Position numbers and translations under genes: made by a program | Shown here: in pieces, positions 1 to 11,742 of the stretch | Layout: each line of letters opens with the position of its first letter | Position numbering within the stretch: the stretch's first letter is position 1 | Assembly (NCBI RefSeq): GCF_010093815.1 | Contig: NW_022985564.1 | Span: 1 to 64,000, forward strand | Direction: 5' to 3' | From: Pseudovirgaria hyperparasitica | Taxonomy: Eukaryota; Ascomycota; Dothideomycetes; Acrospermales; Acrospermaceae | Length of the DNA: 64,000 bases | The notes under the pieces: generated by a model | The model's database searches: none | The model's input: only the letters and a program-made list of their open reading frames with translations | What the model was told of the DNA's origin: nothing

Positions 1-663
1 ATAATATTAGTAATATCGATTACTAATATTAAGCTATTCCTAATAAGGAAATACCTTATATAAACTTATTAGATATAGTAGAGGTTAAGTTTACAAACGT
101 AACTTATGTCTATGCATATAAACACAATCCAGGGTACAATTGTCTCTCTTTATAAGATAGAACTTCCTTATCAAAGAGGTGTGATAAATCATAAAACTAC
201 ATTGGTAATGAAAGTAGACGGTGTTACTCTCCGCTTGGGCGCTTCTCTGCTGAGTTTCGGGCTTCGAAGAGCATAACCCCCTCCAAAACGATTCTGCTCC
301 AAAAGAGGTAGGTTTCCCAGGGTTTCGACCTTCAGACACTCATTTTGGGCACCCTCCGATGACTCTGTCAGCTAGCTCTTCAAGATGATTTCCGGAAACA
401 TGCCCAAAGAGAGCAGACTTTTAGTGAATATAACAGAATCATTGAGTTTGGTGTGTAGACATGGCCCTAATTTCAAGGCCTCATTCGTTCGGTTACTTTA
501 AGCCGAAATACGGCGCTGGTAGTCTGTCGCCTGCAAGTCCAAGTCGAGCACTATAACCAGGATACGAATGCACTTGGATGGTCGATTGTAGAATTTGAAT
601 GAGTTGTAATCGGTGCATTCAACCAATCCGGCCCCATATACATGCCTTAGCCTTTTGCCAGGC
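1..663. other. AT-rich left edge, no gene seen
   Basis: The first 120 bases or so are strongly AT-rich and contain TAATATTA-type words, unlike the roughly 50 percent GC of the rest of the window. This is the look of DNA altered by repeat-induced point mutation or of a decayed repeat, but no coding remnant of an element can be read. From about 130 to 663 the composition returns to normal. No open frame resembles a known protein. The stretch ends at the stop codon of the NDUFS4 gene. Confidence 0.5.
2..31. repeat. Perfect 13-bp inverted repeat with 4-base spacer
   Basis: Positions 2-14 (TAATATTAGTAAT) and 19-31 are exact reverse complements separated by ATCG. It lies in the AT-rich edge and could be a hairpin or the remnant of a repeat end. 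The window starts one base before it, so its wider context is unknown. Confidence 0.7.
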
Positions 664-1418
664 TTACTTTGTTCGCACCGTCTTTAGCTTCTTAGGGCTA
701 TAGATAAACTGGGTAGCGTATGCTTTCGGTACAAATTTCCTCTCATTCGGCTCCTGTACAAAGTATTCATAACCCTGCTTGTTGGCGAAGTCAATTGCAT
801 CCTCTTTTGACTTGAATTGAATTCTATGGCCTTGCATGCAGTCTGCTGATGATTGCCAGCCCATCAAAGGGTTCTCCCATCTGTGGCCTTTGGGTAACGG
901 ATCCCAATCCATAAGCCAGTGATGGCTATGCCAGTCACCAGACTGAGTTGCGGGTTTAGTCGGGCGGTAGATTCTGAACTGCGTCAGCGATGGCGGAGGT
1001 AGCGTAGATCACTCGTGCTCACCGCACAGTGCGTGCTTGGAGATCTATTGGTGCACCTGACAGTACCGCTGCTGGAATGCTTCCTGTAGGCTCGCTGCCG
1101 TCCATAACACGTTTGGGGAGAGGTGAGAATTGTCTATAGGGAACGCTATCAGCATTGTCTACGCAAAGGTAGATGTGGCTTAACATACGATGTACGATAA
1201 TCGGGAGCCACATCATAATTTAACGGGTGAGTGGGAAGTTGATCGACAGCTCTTTCGGGGTTCTCGATCCCGGCCACGCTCATTGCATCCTCCTGGGTCG
1301 TCTTGTACTTGCCAGGCGCATCGGGATTGTTCGGCTTGCTGTAGAAGCGAGCGTTGGTTGATCGCACCGCAGGCTTAGTCGCTGCAGCAATGAGCCGCGA
1401 GCAAAGTGTTCGTTGCAT
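664..1418 (-). CDS. NDUFS4: NADH:ubiquinone oxidoreductase subunit NDUFS4 (18/21 kDa, NUO-21 type)
   Basis: Accessory subunit of mitochondrial complex I, on the matrix arm near the N-module. Three coding exons in reading order: 1418-1189, 1133-1023 and 973-664, joined across introns of 55 nt (GTATGT..ATAG) and 49 nt (GTGAGC..TCAG). Phases fit and give 216 residues, the usual fungal length. The N-terminus (MQRTLCSRLIAAATKP, ending near ARFYSKP) is rich in Arg/Ser/Ala without acids, as in a mitochondrial presequence. The family signatures are present: GAPIDLQARTVRIYRPTK, then ATQSG, then RWENPLMGW, and a basic C-terminus. The start was chosen as the ATG that gives the presequence; an upstream in-frame ATG at 1481 would spoil it. 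The gene is head-to-head with ATP17, another oxidative phosphorylation gene, 279 bp away. Confidence 0.95.
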
Positions 1419-1697
1419 CGTTATGATAATGTGTGCCCAAGCGGACATATCTTCAGGACTGGTGAGGTTGAAGTTGAGCAATTGACTCGCCTTGGCACTC
1501 TAAGCCTTTTCGGGCTACTCGGGCAGCGAGTTCTCACGGAGTACCTATCGCTTCCATCAGGATTGGAATCTCCAGATCCTCTACTATCCACCACTCCCAT
1601 CTCGTTGCCACCCATATTCAGGTACATAATCCCTAGAGGTAGCTTTGAAAGCTGTTATGCATATCCTTGGAGGCTAATTGATCCGCTAGTCGTCGAT
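1419..1697. promoter_or_regulatory. Shared intergenic promoter of NDUFS4 and ATP17
   Basis: Only 279 bp separate the two start codons, so both promoters and 5' leaders must lie here. An ATTGG word at 1562-1566 is a CCAAT box on the minus strand. In fungi the CCAAT-binding Hap/Php complex is a known regulator of respiratory genes, so a shared role is plausible but inferred. No clear TATA box was noticed. Confidence 0.5.
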
Positions 1698-2374
1698 ATG
1701 AGCTTCATTCAGAGGCGCGCGTTGTCTACTCTTATTCCACCAAAGGTTCGTGTATCGCTTCGGACCTTCTTCATATATAAATATGGACTTACTAATGTGC
1801 TATCTCGTAGGTGTCCTCACCCACTGTAAGTCTCTACCAACACTATTCGATACTCATGCGACCGTCTCCGATGCCCCTGCGACCCACCCTGCGCTCCAAC
1901 CTACGAACCGACTAACGCCCCCGACACTGCGATACATCCAACACAAGGGTATTAATGAAAATGGTACGGGTCTCGACTAATATAATTTACAGGCAATCGG
2001 CTCAGCCCCAGATGCTGTGCGTATGCAGAAGGTGGTGAGCTTTTATGAGAAGCTCCCCCGAGGACCTGCTCCGGAAGTGAAGGCCAAGGGACTGCTAGGC
2101 AGATATCAAGCCCGCTATTTCGGAAAGAACCCTTCAGCAGCCCGTAAGACTGTCCCAAAGAGATGAAAAGAACACCAAGAAGCTCCGCGGCACGATACGA
2201 AATGATAGACTAACAGCTGACCTGGATAGCACTCGCTCATCTGATCGGAGCTCTGATTGTCCTCGGTTATGCGCAGAACTACTACTTCCACCTGCGTAAG
2301 TCACCTTTCCTTACCCTGCAGTATCTAGAAATAATTGACGAGGCACAGGTCACCACAAGAACAACGCTCATTAG
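1698..2374 (+). CDS. ATP17: ATP synthase F0 subunit f (Atp17)
   Basis: Small inner-membrane subunit of mitochondrial F1Fo ATP synthase. Five coding exons: 1698-1745, 1811-1825, 1993-2143, 2230-2295 and 2349-2374. Together they encode 101 residues, typical for fungal Atp17. Exon 2 is a 15-nt microexon (V-S-S-P-T); without it the conserved run IPPKVSSPTAIGSAPDA is lost. The core RMQKVVSFYEKLPRGPAPEV and the single membrane helix LAHLIGALIVLGYAQNYYF followed by HLRHHKNNAH are diagnostic. Splice donors are GTTCGT, GTAAGT, GTAAGA and GTAAGT; acceptors are all TAG or CAG. Divergent from NDUFS4. The five-exon structure of such a short gene means automated callers may miss it. Confidence 0.93.
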
Positions 2375-3096
2375 GCCTTTCATAGCAGATGGTTTAGTAC
2401 GATAAGTGAAGCAGTGTTGTAGAAAATGGAAGTGTAAATAAGATATAGATCATATCTGCGAGCCTAAAACATTCATGGGCGAAGGTCCTGTATGTATACT
2501 GTTGTGATGTGTTGCGCCTGCGCTCGATGATGAAGTTCGTGCCAATAAAAACGCAGAGCCTGTGAGAGCAACTCTGAGCTTGTGTAAATATTCATCTGCG
2601 TTAGCCAAGACTACGGATTAATATTCATATTTCTTGAATATCTGTTCCCACTTCGATTTGCTTAACATTATTCTGTTGCCTATGCGGTTTATAGTAGAAA
2701 AAACCTTCGAAACATACGTTGCCGCATTACAGTACGGCAACGGCAAGCGGATTTCTTGGCACTAGCGCCCCGACCTCCAGCGTCACGTCGCCAGCCGAAC
2801 CATCTCCTGTTCACAACGACAAACCTTCGACAGACCGTGAAGCGTCTCTCTCTCCTCATAACTTAGCTACGGCTTCAGACAAGGCTCTTCCCCCGTCATA
2901 GGAAACCTTGAGCGACACGCGACACGAAATATACCGAGCATACCGATCCGACCTCTCGACCCAACCGCAACATAGCCACCTTGTATTACGAGCTAGAAAG
3001 CAACATCATCTGACGACCGGAAGCGCCTGCTAGTCTTCGTGGCCGCTCCAAATATTTGACAGCAGGTATATTTCTACAATTTTCTTGAAACTAGCG
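2375..3096. other. Intergenic region and probable 5' leader of the large downstream gene
   Basis: No family match. A 60-codon open stretch at 2719-2901 lacks an ATG start and is rich in Ser/Pro/Thr; it may be transcribed leader of the downstream gene. A polypyrimidine-rich patch precedes the chosen start near 3097. Confidence 0.4.
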
Positions 3097-6000
3097 ATGA
3101 TCAATACGAGTCAACATGGTCAATCTGCGTCCTCTGTCATTTCCCTCATTCAGGAACAAAGCGACCCTATCTTGTTATCTTTTCTTACCGAAACAGACCA
3201 GAATCTTGTTATGGCAGAGCAGAGTGCCCGAGATGTGGTAAAGGAAGCACAGTCGATGGGCAGCTCTATGCCCATCGACGACATTGCGAAACCAACCAAC
3301 ACCACCACCGCCGATGACAACGGCCCGAAATCACCGAACTCTGCAATCTGCGTGACGAAGGAAGCTGCAGAAATAGATAGGCAAGCTGTAAGTTGTCTGT
3401 TGGAACACGAAAGTCGACCTGTTAATGATGGGACGACCCTGCAGACAACGTTCAGCGATAATGACGATCAAAAACCAGCGGCAAATCAGTCTGACATTGT
3501 CATTCCAAACGGTACTGGGTCAGAACAACTCACAACGGAAGAAGCTCAGCAACAAAACGCAGCGGCAGAGGCGAGTGGAGGATCTGACACTGATACCAGA
3601 GGCCATGTACGCACAGGCTCAGTAAAGAAACCTACCTTTTTTAAGACCTCATCGGTTACCAAGAACTTTCTTGCAAAGACGGCCAGCTCTACCCCACCAG
3701 TTCCGGGAAGTAAAGGTAAGATTCATAAAGAAGATACATCAAGTGACTCTAACGAATCACAGCAGCCTCAGTACCGAGCCAAGGAGTTTCACCAACCCAA
3801 GCGATTGCTAAACCAAGACTTGTCGCAAAATCGGGCAGTGGAATTGGGAACATTCCGCGATCAGGGCTGGCTAAGCCGAACGGAGCAAGTGGAGGACCTG
3901 ATGCAAGCAAAGTCTGGAACAAAAATCAGCGTATGCACAGCATATCTTGCCAAGATCACATATTCTGACAAATGATAGCAATACCTCCTCCACCACCTAA
4001 GCAATTTACGGACGAGGAACTAAAACAGCAATATGGAATCCATATGGCGACACGTCTCCAGGCCGATGACCCGTCGAAAGATCAGTCAAAGTGGGCAGAT
4101 ATTGATGATGACGAAGATGACTGGGTTCCCGAGACCGTGGAGTGGATGGATGGTACTAAATCCGCAGTAGCAGCAACAGACAACGCTGCTCCACCCCTTG
4201 AACAGTTGAGGCCTCCAGTAAAAAAGCAGGAGCCACCAGTCGAGACTGCTGAACCCGTTCAGCCCATCCAGCCAGCTCTGCCAGTCCAGCCAGCTCAACC
4301 AGCTCAACCAGCTCAAGAACCTTCGGTGGCTTCTGCAGCTCCCCCGGTGCAAAGACCAACATCTACTGGTGGTGCCAAAACCATACTAAAACCGGGAATA
4401 GCAGTCCAAAACACACAGTTCAGGCCTGGCGTGGTATTGAAAGGGGTACCAGAAAAGACCGGTCTAGTAGCAAAACCCGCCGCTCCTACGCCTCCTAAAT
4501 CACCGTGGGCATCTCTTCCACCGGTCGAGAGAGTTCCTCCTGTGCAGATCAATCCGCCAGTTCAACAGCCTTCACAGTCACGATTCGCACAACGAGATTC
4601 TCACGGATTCGACGCACTGCCACCGATGCCACCGCCTGCAGCAAAGGAAATCGCAGCGGATGACTTCAGCCGGAACTGGAGAGAGGAAAGAGGGACAAAA
4701 GAGCTATTCAACTCCCAGTCGGGTCGGTATGAGCCGGTGAACGATGCCCGGCGTGGCTCTTTCCGTGATTCCTCTCATCGCCAGCCCTCTGTCCTTCAAC
4801 GACCCAATCATGGTCCAGGTGCAGGTCATGCTGAGCCCTCCGCAGCCTTTCAAACATCACGTTCAGGACCAGATGCTGGACCTTGGACTCGACGTCGTAC
4901 TTCCTCCAACGTTAGTGGCGGTAGTGGTAGTCGTCGCATGTCTTTCGGTCGACCGCAAGATGGCCACCCATTCGCTGTCGAGTTACCTCCGCCTCGGGAA
5001 GTTCCGCCTGCAGCCGGCATAGACAACACAGGCTCCATTGAGTCACACCGTGCGAGCATTCACCTACAGCAGAAGCAGTCGAATGAGTCTGGGGCCGCTA
5101 CCCAGCAAACTTGGGCTCAGCGACCTTCACCTGCTGCAAGCCATGCCCAGCCCATGTCGCCCTTCGGCTCAGTTGACTCGTCAGTTCCGGCAGAGAGCCT
5201 AAGTGCCTCTACACCAGGACCAGATCCTGTGATAGTTCAGCAGCAGGTGATGAAGGATAATATCGAGCGAGCGAGAGAGGCGAAGCGTCGTAGAGACGAA
5301 GAAGAGGCGAAAGCAGAAGCAGCGAAGAAGGAACGCATTCAAAAGCTCATGGCTCGACTTGAGGAGAAGAAATCAAGCGATAGTGCTGCAGTCAATGCCT
5401 TACCGTCACCGCCCAAGCCGCCCGTACCTACGACGGACGGTGAGGTAACACAATATGGTATGATCAAGGTTCACTCGTCGCATACGGTCAAGAGAGCAAG
5501 TCCGCCTATTCACACAACCGCGCCCGGGCCAGGTTCTGCTATTGTCACAGATGGCAGGGACGCTGCTGTGCACAGACCCTCGGTTCGCGGAAACAACAAC
5601 AGTGTGCCTGCACCGTCACCTGGAGTCACGTCAACAACCAACTCTGCCTCTGTCTCTGCTTCTGCCTCTGTATCTTCCCCGCACCGTGAGCAAGTGAACA
5701 ACTCACCCTCGGCGAACAACGTCATCTCAGAGGCTGGGCCCAATCATACGCAAAAACCCGACTCCCAACCACCTCGCTCGACGCACATTTCTCCGTCTGC
5801 TCCTCAAGACCAATCTTGGAAACCCCCTCAGCCTGCACCTGACGCCTTTCAACCTTGGGGCTCAAATTTGCAGTCTCAGTCTCTCTCTTCATCAAGCGTG
5901 TGGGGTCCTCCTCCATCGAAAGACAAACCTCTCGGCAACGGTACCTTCGATACAAGCTACGGTCGAGCTTCTTCACATCAGAACAACGCTCAAGGCTCGC

Positions 6001-7640
6001 AAGTCGGTCCTGGACCAATTGCACCACCAACAAAGATTTCGCCTGGACCGTCACAAACTGTACCTCAACACGCACACAGCCAAGATCAACAGCGCGGGTT
6101 CGCTGTTCCTGACATTCGTCTTCCTCCAGTAGCACCAATTGGAGCTGCTTCACCGAACCAAGGATACTCACAGACAAGTCAGCCAGGCCCAATCGCACCT
6201 CCTACTCGCAACATGCCGGGAATGCAACAGCCACTATATACGGTCGGAGACTGGACATCACTTGCGGGTAATCCTGCAGCGCATGACACTGGTCTGATTG
6301 CAAAGCGCAATGCGGTGGTGCACCAAGCCACCGGCGGGCCTCGAAGAATTGAAGAGACATTCAGACGCACAGCGCCAGGTTCGACTGTGGGTGAGCGAAG
6401 AGTGGTGCAGACTGAGCAGTATTTGCACGACAACAACAACAAGACTGTCGTTGAGCGGGATCAAGCTCAGGATCGTACTGAGAGCCTTGTCCAGCAGTCT
6501 TCTGGCCCACCTCAAGTCAATATGCCCCTCGTAGGCGGTCATAATTCGGTTCACATGGGTCCAACCGTTCAGAACCAAATGAACAAACCTTCCCGCTTCT
6601 TCCCACAAGGTCCCAGGAACCTGCAGCAGTCGTCGGCTGTGCCTAATGGTCTCATCCCCGGGGTTGACACTGACTCACCTCCACCGCCGGACACAGTGAG
6701 CACCGGACATCCTGTATTCGACAGCGATCCGTCCCATCCTAAGGTCAATCTTCCTACTCCAAAAGCCATAGTCAAGTTGCCTCCAGCCGTGAGCTCACCA
6801 CAGCCGTCAGTCGTGATGCCGGTCAGGCCCCAGGGTCCTGCGCGGCTTGGATCGCAACCGATCGCATCTTCCGAAGCATGGCAAGATAGGTTCAACGGTC
6901 TCTTCGGACGCGTTGGCAGGAACCCGCCACAGTTGAAGCCAGCCTCACCAGATCCACCAGCAGCTGTTGTCAGTAGCTCCTCCAAAACAACTTTTGATGT
7001 CACACCCCAGCAATTGTCTGCAACGGTGTCACTGCCATCCAAGGACACTTCCGAGAAGGCTAGCCCGCACGCAATCTTCGCGCTTGACAGCAGTACCAGT
7101 CCGACTACTCGAGTTTCTGCCTCTGAAGCGCTCATGGAAGAACGCGAGTTCGGGTCTCTACCTCCCGTGCACTTTGGTAAGCCAGAGTATGAGAACTCGG
7201 CCAAGTCGGACTTTCCGTTAAACTGGAATCCTCAGAACTCCCGTACAGGACGAGTTGAACCAACATCTATGCCTATGTTGCCCTTCTATGATGAACGTAT
7301 CCGGGGAGAAGTTGTGCTTCACGTTGCTATACCAAACAGCAAGCGTGGTGCCACCACTAAGGTAATGCCTCGTAATTACAATTGCGACAATGGCAAGCCG
7401 AGAAAAGGTTCGGGTTATCAAGGCACGAAGCCGAAGCGAAACTCAGCGCGCGGAGACAATGCGAACTCTACCAACTCAAATCCAACCGCACGCAAACCTT
7501 CCAACCATCATCACCCTCATCAAGGAGGGCCTATAGGAGCAACGCGCCCTGTGACGAGATGGAACAGCGATGGCAACAACAGCAGTCGCAGCGCATCATC
7601 TTCCTGGACTAAGCGTCCGGCACCAGCCGCTGTTCATTAA
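3097..7640 (+). CDS. Large low-complexity conserved ascomycete protein, function unknown
   Basis: Three exons: 3097-3715, 3763-3930 and 3979-7640, with introns of 47 nt (GTAAGA..CACAG, branch CTAAC) and 48 nt (GTATGC..GATAG, branch CTGAC). The spliced frame yields about 1482 residues and restores a continuous segment, SGLAKPNGASGGPDASKVW, leading into PPPPPKQFTDEELKQQYGIH. The acidic block KWADIDDDEDDWVPETVEW at the start of the last exon looks like the conserved core. It is followed by Pro/Ala/Gln-rich sequence with PAQ repeats, a charged helical segment near 4.9-5.4 kb (VMKDNIERAREAKRRRDEEE), long Ser/Pro/Gln-rich disorder, and a conserved-looking C-terminal patch (PVHFGKPEYENSAKSDFPL, then MPMLPFYDERIRGEV). 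I recall this architecture in uncharacterised filamentous fungal proteins but know no function; a cytoplasmic RNA-binding or scaffold role would be a guess. The true start could be further upstream. Confidence 0.8.
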
Positions 7641-9711
7641 CCAAAGAAACCTCGAAGGCTTCATTCTGAAATCGCAGCTCAGACAAATGTTCGAACGGAG
7701 ATCTGTTTCTATGATGGGCCTGAGACGATGAATAATTGATACTGTATTCTTTCCTTGCGACTCACATCAAGTACACGCAGAGAAGCAGCGCTTTCTGTGA
7801 GCTCATGTCTTCACTACAATTTTCTCGCCATCCGGTCAGCACTCACACTCAACACACTACCATACAACAGATGGGGATGGAAGCGATGTTGGAGGGTCTG
7901 TAGTGAGCCTCTTGTTATTCAGCGAGCCAAATGGGCACGCACTAATTGGGATTACGTCCGGCAATGCATCAACGGCGAAAAAGGCCTTTCTTAAGCTCCC
8001 AGGAATCTTATAGTCTCGGCCGTGTGTACATGATTGCACTGGTGAGGCATACCACCAGTACTGTGTTTCTATAGCAAATGACGATACTTTATCGCTCGCG
8101 ATTATAATAGTGCACCGTACAATATGATGCGTCAGTGAATGTGATGGTTCATCCCAGGATGGGTCGTGAGTGATGAGGGTAAGAGCTGCCCGAGTCTCTT
8201 GTAAACGCAACCTGCATGCTTGACCACTTCTATGTCTTCGCTTCACTGTGAGGTCACATACTACTTTCACATTTCTTGCCTGCACACACCAGGCACTCTA
8301 GTAACACCATTGCGCACCAAAATTAACAAGCGAAACCCAGCTACACAAGTCGTGGTCCAAAGTCAACGAAGCAATTATCGTGGTTACAACGAATGACAGG
8401 ACAGACAAAGATGATATTCCGTGATGGCAACACTTGAAACATCCGAATGTAAGGAGTTGATCCAATAAGACGTTGGATGCATATATGGCGCATTAAGGTG
8501 GCTTCCAGAGTTAACCACACAAGCACCTGACGCTGAACGGACATAGCTTCTGCACACGATATCTTACATATAGGCTGAATAACGAGAGTATATGGTAAGT
8601 CCAGTACAGGGCTAATTACGATTATGGGCAAATCCCTGAGTGTCTGCGGCGGACGCAAATTCGGAGAGCTTTGTGCCACGGCCGACAAGCCACATGGTTA
8701 AGACGAGGCGTACAGCATGTATCCTGGCGGCCTCTTGTCAGCAAGGGTGTGCACGAGACGGGCGAGCAATGCATGTCGGCGATCCATTCATAGATGGTAC
8801 GGTATCTTGGGCGCTGAGTGACGCTGCTGGTGCATCGATGGGTAAGGAGTTTGGGGGGCCTTCTGCGGGAACTTGAGAAAGAGTCTTGATGCAGGAATTG
8901 TTGATTCAGGATGTAGACTTGCCGCGCACTTTCCCGACTCTACCCGACAGTAAAGAGAACCGAGAGTTGACAGATGGAGGCAAGATGAAATCGCCTGAAT
9001 GGTGTTTGTAGGAGATGAATAACAGCGATGATAGAAGAAGCCCTGGCGCTAGGAGGGAAGAAACTGTAGATTTGGCGATGCTAATGAATCGTACAGTGAG
9101 TAAGTCTGGGGTTTAACTTCCGGTGGCGGTTTCGTTTCATCCAGAGTGTCAATAATGCATATCTTTTTTATGGTCAATCCGCATCTCACTTCCCCAGTTC
9201 CCCGTTACACATCCCGATCGTCACCATCCTCCGCAGCCAAGACCAGTGGCGCCCGCGTTTGGTTTCGGGTTCTTTGGTGGTGGTGTTGTGATTGGCTGCT
9301 CTTTGGGCGTGCAAGGTCAGGGCGCTTCGCCTTTCTCGGATGCTTCCTCCTCGAATTTAACGCTTGACGCTTGTGCCTTTATACGCATCGCCATCTGCGG
9401 CGACCACTAACTCTTCTTTTTCTTGTTACCTTTTCTATATCCTCTTCTGCTTCTACCGCTGGCCGACTTAAGAAGTCCTGCTTCACCGGCTCTTCCAACT
9501 ACTGACCTTCATTCTTGCGCATCTTTGTTCACCCACCGACGGCCGGTGCTTCACTCCCTTGTTCATCATTCAATCGGTCATACTTCATTCTCTACCTCCA
9601 TTCTTCACGTGAACAGTGCTCTTCATATTGAACAATAGCACCCGGCTTGTTGATCAAGTCTTTGGTCTTTACGTTACATACGTCTGCGGCTCGCAACACC
9701 ATCTTACCAAC
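7641..9711. other. Intergenic, about 2.1 kb; LPMO promoter at its right end
   Basis: Short open frames occur on both strands but none has an ATG-led, family-like or splice-consistent sequence. The right 600 bp becomes pyrimidine-rich toward the LPMO start, as expected of a fungal promoter and 5' leader. No tRNA-like cloverleaf was noticed. Confidence 0.5.
9106..9295. promoter_or_regulatory. Candidate CreA sites and CCAAT box upstream of the LPMO
   Basis: CTGGGG at 9106-9111 and its complement CCCCAG at 9192-9197 match the SYGGRG consensus of the carbon catabolite repressor CreA. ATTGG at 9291-9295 is a reverse CCAAT box. CreA repression is established for many plant-polymer-degrading enzyme genes. 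The motif is short and occurs by chance often, so the assignment is inferred from position only. Confidence 0.3.
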
Positions 9712-11258
9712 ATGTTTTTCTCAAAGTCTCAGGCTCTCCTGGCTACTCTGGCCGCAGTCAAGACTGCTCTGGCTCATACCACCTTTACTGAATTTTACAT
9801 TGATGGCGTTAGCAATGTATGTACTTGATATTAAGACACTTCGAAAGCAGCCTGCTTATTTGACGTTTAGGGCGCTGGTACCTGCGTGCGTATGAATCAC
9901 GATGGCGCTAAAGCCTCCTTTCCCCTAGAAGACTTCAACAGCAATGATATGGCGTGTGGTATGTCTCCTACGAGGTTCCCGTCGCATTACATACTCTGAC
10001 CGTACCTAGGCCGTGATGGAACTAAAGGTGTCGACCGTGTCTGCACCGCCAAAGCCGGCTCCACCATCACCTTCGAATGGCACGCCTGGGCCAATGACAA
10101 GTCGCAAATCGTCCTCGACCCTGGCCATGCCGGTCCTTGTGCAGTCTACATGAAGAAGGTCGACTCCGCCCAGAAAGATACTGGTAGGCTAAATCGTTGC
10201 ACACTTCCTGACTTTGCGCTAAATTTCCTGTAGCATACGGTGACGGCTGGTTCAAAGTCTGGGACATGGGCTATGTTGACAATAAATGGTGTACTAACAA
10301 AATGATCGACGACAACGGCATGATATCCATCAAAATCCCCAACCTTGCGTCCGGCTATTACTTGATCCGTCCCGAGCTCCTTGCAATGCATGCTGTCAAC
10401 AGTGGCGATCCGCAGTTCTACGCCGGTTGCGCACAAGTCTTCCTCGAGTCTGATGGCGACCTGGGCCCCGAGTCCACCGTCAGTATTCCTGGCTATGTCA
10501 AGAAGACAGATGAGAGCGTGACGTGGAATATCTATGACAAGAAGCACGACAACGCTGACTACCCTACCCCTGGCCCACCTGTTGCGCACCTCGTACCTGG
10601 CGTCCAGGGCGCAAGCATCAAGGCAAATAAAGCAGAAGGCCAGCTCCCAGAAGGCTGCATAATCCAGAATGCAAACTGGTGTGCATTCGAAGTGCCCGAA
10701 TACGATACAGAGACCGAATGTTGGGCCTCGCAGCAGAACTGCTGGGAGCAGCAGAACGAGTGCTGGGACAAAGTCCCGCCCACGGGCGGTGCTGGCTGCG
10801 ATGTACTCCACGCACGCTGCGACTATCTCAACGCCCAGTGCGCAGCCAAAAATTGGGTCGGCCCTCCAGACGCGGGCAAAGTGCTGTATCATCCCCAAAG
10901 CACGCTTAGCAACGTTCCGCAGGCGTTGCCCACGCATGGCGGTGGTGTTGTAGCGCAGAACAGCATTGCGCCGAGCGCGGCTGTACAAACGCATAGCCCA
11001 TCGCCGTCGTCGAGTGCTGTCGATAATGATCATGAACAACATGAAGTTGCCCCGGCTCCTTCTCCTGCCGCTGCGCAAACATCGGCTCAGGATTCACCGG
11101 CTCACGATGCTCCTGCACCGACTCATGCGCCGTCTGCCCCTGAGAACGACAATGAGAATCACGATGATAGTTACGACAATGATAAGAACGTTGTTGTCGT
11201 CACGGACGTCGTCTATGCGACGCAGGTTGTGTGGCAGACAATGTGGGTCAAGCACTAA
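9712..11258 (+). CDS. Secreted AA9 lytic polysaccharide monooxygenase with Cys-rich C-terminal module
   Basis: Copper enzyme that oxidatively cleaves cellulose or related beta-glucans outside the cell. Exons 9712-9816, 9871-9958, 10010-10183 and 10234-11258 give 463 residues. Signal peptide is residues 1-21; the mature protein starts with His22, which must be the N-terminus for the copper histidine brace. The second brace histidine is His104 (DPGHAGPC), and axial Tyr185 lies in QFYAGC with second-shell Gln183 and His175 (LLAMHA). GWFKVWDMG and the PNLASGYYLIRPE region are AA9 hallmarks. There is no CBM1. Residues 264-325 instead form a module with eight cysteines spaced x7, x12, x6, x6, x11, x6, x6, followed by a Ser/Pro/Ala/His-rich linker and an ending VVVVTDVVYATQVVWQTMWV. 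Substrate and C1/C4 preference cannot be told from sequence alone. Confidence 0.93.
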
Positions 11259-11742
11259 TAAGGGGTTTAATGACAACGCATACTCGATCCCGGTGTGCCG
11301 TTTCCAGAGTATGGTCTCTGGGCTTCATGTGAAGGTCTGTGTACGATCAAAGAGAGCCTAGCGCTCGTTCGTTTCTTTGCGTTGTGCTGATGCACCAATG
11401 TTTTTGGCTTCGCTTCTTACTCTTCTTCTTGGCGTGTCTTTGAAATGACTTGAGTTGTAGTAAGACTAGGCATGATGTGCGTACCGGAAAAACAATCATG
11501 GCATACGATGGATGAGAAAATATATATACATGAATAAAGGATATGATTTATGACGCCAATAGAAAACGCCGTCTCCATGGTGTGTTGTTTGCTCTATGCT
11601 TTCACTGTGACCAGCTTTACTCTGTTCTTCATGTCCCTTTGTCAAGCAAGACTTATAGCCTGTAACGTCCCGATACCGAAAGTACTCTTCAATGCTATTT
11701 CATCCCATCATTGTTTGCTCTCTTACTTTAATCTTCGGCGCA
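11259..11742. other. Convergent intergenic space (3' ends of LPMO and NUP84)
   Basis: About 480 bp between two convergent stop codons. An AT-rich patch with TATATATA near 11522-11530 could serve 3'-end formation. No gene seen. Confidence 0.5.

Noticed and set aside
2719-2901. 60-codon frame as a coding exon
   Set aside because: It lacks an ATG, ends in a stop, and no splice path to the next gene was convincing; probably leader sequence.
3931-4001. Acceptor at CCTAAG (4001) for the second intron of the large gene
   Set aside because: It also keeps a frame open, but only from a wrong upstream frame. The acceptor at 3978 restores KVWNKNQPIPPPPPK after the first intron is removed.
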